From contig VXAI01000162.1 of assembly GCA_013399305.1 (NCBI GenBank), positions 500,113-564,112 of the forward strand: a DNA stretch of 64,000 nucleotides, given 5' to 3'. The translations under genes were made by a program, and so were the position numbers. Each line of letters starts with the position of its first letter. Position 1 is the first letter of the stretch. Below are positions 62,901 to 64,000 of this stretch, one piece after another. Source of the stretch: Rostratula benghalensis (lineage: Eukaryota > Chordata > Aves > Charadriiformes > Rostratulidae). The notes below the pieces were generated by a model. That model did no database searches and had not been told where the DNA came from. It saw only the letters and a program-made list of their open reading frames with translations.

Positions 62901-64000
62901 ATCTTGTTAATCAATAGAGTAGATATGACACAGATTATATGCAAGGAGCAGATCCACTGAATAAGCATTGTCTATTCCTACAGTCATACTTCAAACAATA
63001 AAATAGCTTGGTAAAATTAAATCCTATCATGACAAGAATTCACTAAGTATCAGTGGAGTTTTGCTTTCTTCCACTAAAATGAACTATAGGCATCCAAACT
63101 GTCTTTGAAGACATGCATAACTTATCAAAAAGCCAAATTTTAAGCCTATGTTAAAAAGTTATTATTTGCTATCCAATTTGAAGAAGTCTTGAAAAGCAAA
63201 ACAGCTAGCAGTATGCTTAAATAAATTAACCTTAATCAATAAATAATCAAGTAAATAATTACCAGAGAAAGCATTAATATATTAATAAATAAATACTTGT
63301 TAAACAAATAATTAGAAAATTTAGTCCTATTATAGCATTTAATAAAAATACATCTCTGCTTTTAATATGGAAGCTGTGATTTCTGAATTTTTAATTTTTA
63401 AATAATATTTGTTGGATCCTTCATATTCATTCAGATTCATAACTGTTCCTATACTTTGGTATTTTCAGATGAATTCATGAGATTAAAAAAATGTGGATTT
63501 TTTTTTATTCTGTAAAACCAGATCTAGATTCTTTTTTTTTTTTAAATTTACTCTGCTAATAAACACCATATGTAAAGGCCATGAAAGTGACTTTAGTATC
63601 TGAAAGCTCACAGAACGTGACATTTGTTTTGCTCTAGTTCAATATTTTAAGTTCCATGCTACAATTTGGCACAGCTCTCGAACACACATACCATATTCAG
63701 TTAAGATGAATCTCTGTTCAAAAAATAATCTGGACTAGTTTCAGAGTATCTGACTGCAGACTGAACTCCAAAAATGTAACCTACATACAACAGTGATGTG
63801 CACAACTGGAGAAAGGTTTATTGACAAAAAGGTGATAGAATTTGCCTAAATGTAGTTGATAATGCGGTATTACTTGCTTCTGATATGCATGTATCCATCT
63901 GCACAACTAGACCGCAGGTCTAAAACATGTTTCACAAATGATGGTCAAACTCATTAATCAAAGGTGTTGACACAGAACCTTTTTTTCTCCTTTTTGCCCA
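59953..64000. other. Non-coding stretch to window end
   Basis: AT-rich sequence with an A run at 61839-61861, a smaller A run near 61496 and an extremely AT-rich patch at 63215-63325. No exon is recognised. The minus-strand frame at 61474-61788 (104 codons) starts within simple sequence and has no known motif. Confidence 0.55.
61839..61861. repeat. Poly(A) run, 23 bases
   Basis: An A run preceded by 'tttttaaaaag'. Just upstream the word 'cttacaagg' occurs twice (near 61804 and 61819). No retroposed element is recognised. Confidence 0.9.

Noticed and set aside
1..64000. CRISPR arrays, operons, phage or endogenous retrovirus genes
   Set aside because: No direct-repeat/spacer structure and no gag, pol or env-like frames or paired LTRs seen. 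The only retroelement coding remnants are CR1 LINE.

Overview
This window is vertebrate nuclear DNA, most likely from a bird. The main evidence is a set of 5'-truncated CR1 LINE fragments. Their 3' ends carry the usual CR1 signature: a 'ttggact..atgatct...ggtc.cttccaacc' block followed by repeats of an octamer like ATTCTGTG. The rest is AT-rich and littered with homopolymers, microsatellites and G/T-rich tracts. It contains two assembly gaps (N runs at 19034-19453 and 52976-53020), both inside purine/pyrimidine tetra- or pentanucleotide arrays. I found no bacterial, organellar or viral genes and no intact transposon gene.

I see no protein-coding exon I can support. Every open frame of 60 codons or more has the low-complexity or F/L/S/C/H-rich composition of chance frames, lies in a microsatellite, or overlaps a dead CR1 copy. 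The window is therefore best read as a gene desert or the inside of a very long intron. Its one promoter-like element is a CpG island at about 39.78-40.31 kb.

Layout. 0-0.15 kb: CR1 3' end. 0.15-19 kb: non-coding sequence with scattered simple repeats, an old CR1 piece at 5.3 kb, a possible ancient CR1/L3-like piece at 11.5 kb, two 14-base G runs and a 22-bp minisatellite at 9.4 kb. 19.0-19.64 kb: a GGAA/GGAAA compound array with an assembly gap, next to a short CR1 tail. 19.6-30.3 kb: non-coding, with one CR1 tail at 23.6 kb. 30.3-33.2 kb: a cluster of three CR1 insertions. 33.2-39.8 kb: non-coding, with a GC-richer patch at 37.5-38.25 kb that holds a tRNA-like sequence. 39.78-40.31 kb: CpG island with two adjacent CTCF-type motifs, a CCAAT box and candidate splice donors, mostly reading on the minus strand. 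40.5-41.2 kb: a degenerate CR1. 41.2-52.8 kb: non-coding, with a CR1 3' end at 47.4 kb, a strong G-quadruplex tract at 48.6 kb and a minus-strand CTCF-like motif at 52.0 kb. 52.86-53.11 kb: a TTTC/TTCC compound array with a gap. 53.1-64 kb: non-coding. The 56.7-57.9 kb stretch is free of obvious repeats and is the best guess for conserved regulatory DNA.

I did not find a convincing new biological system. The items most worth following up are the CpG island with its CTCF pair and minus-strand donors, the repeat-unit switches across both gaps, and the tRNA-like element at 37.8 kb.
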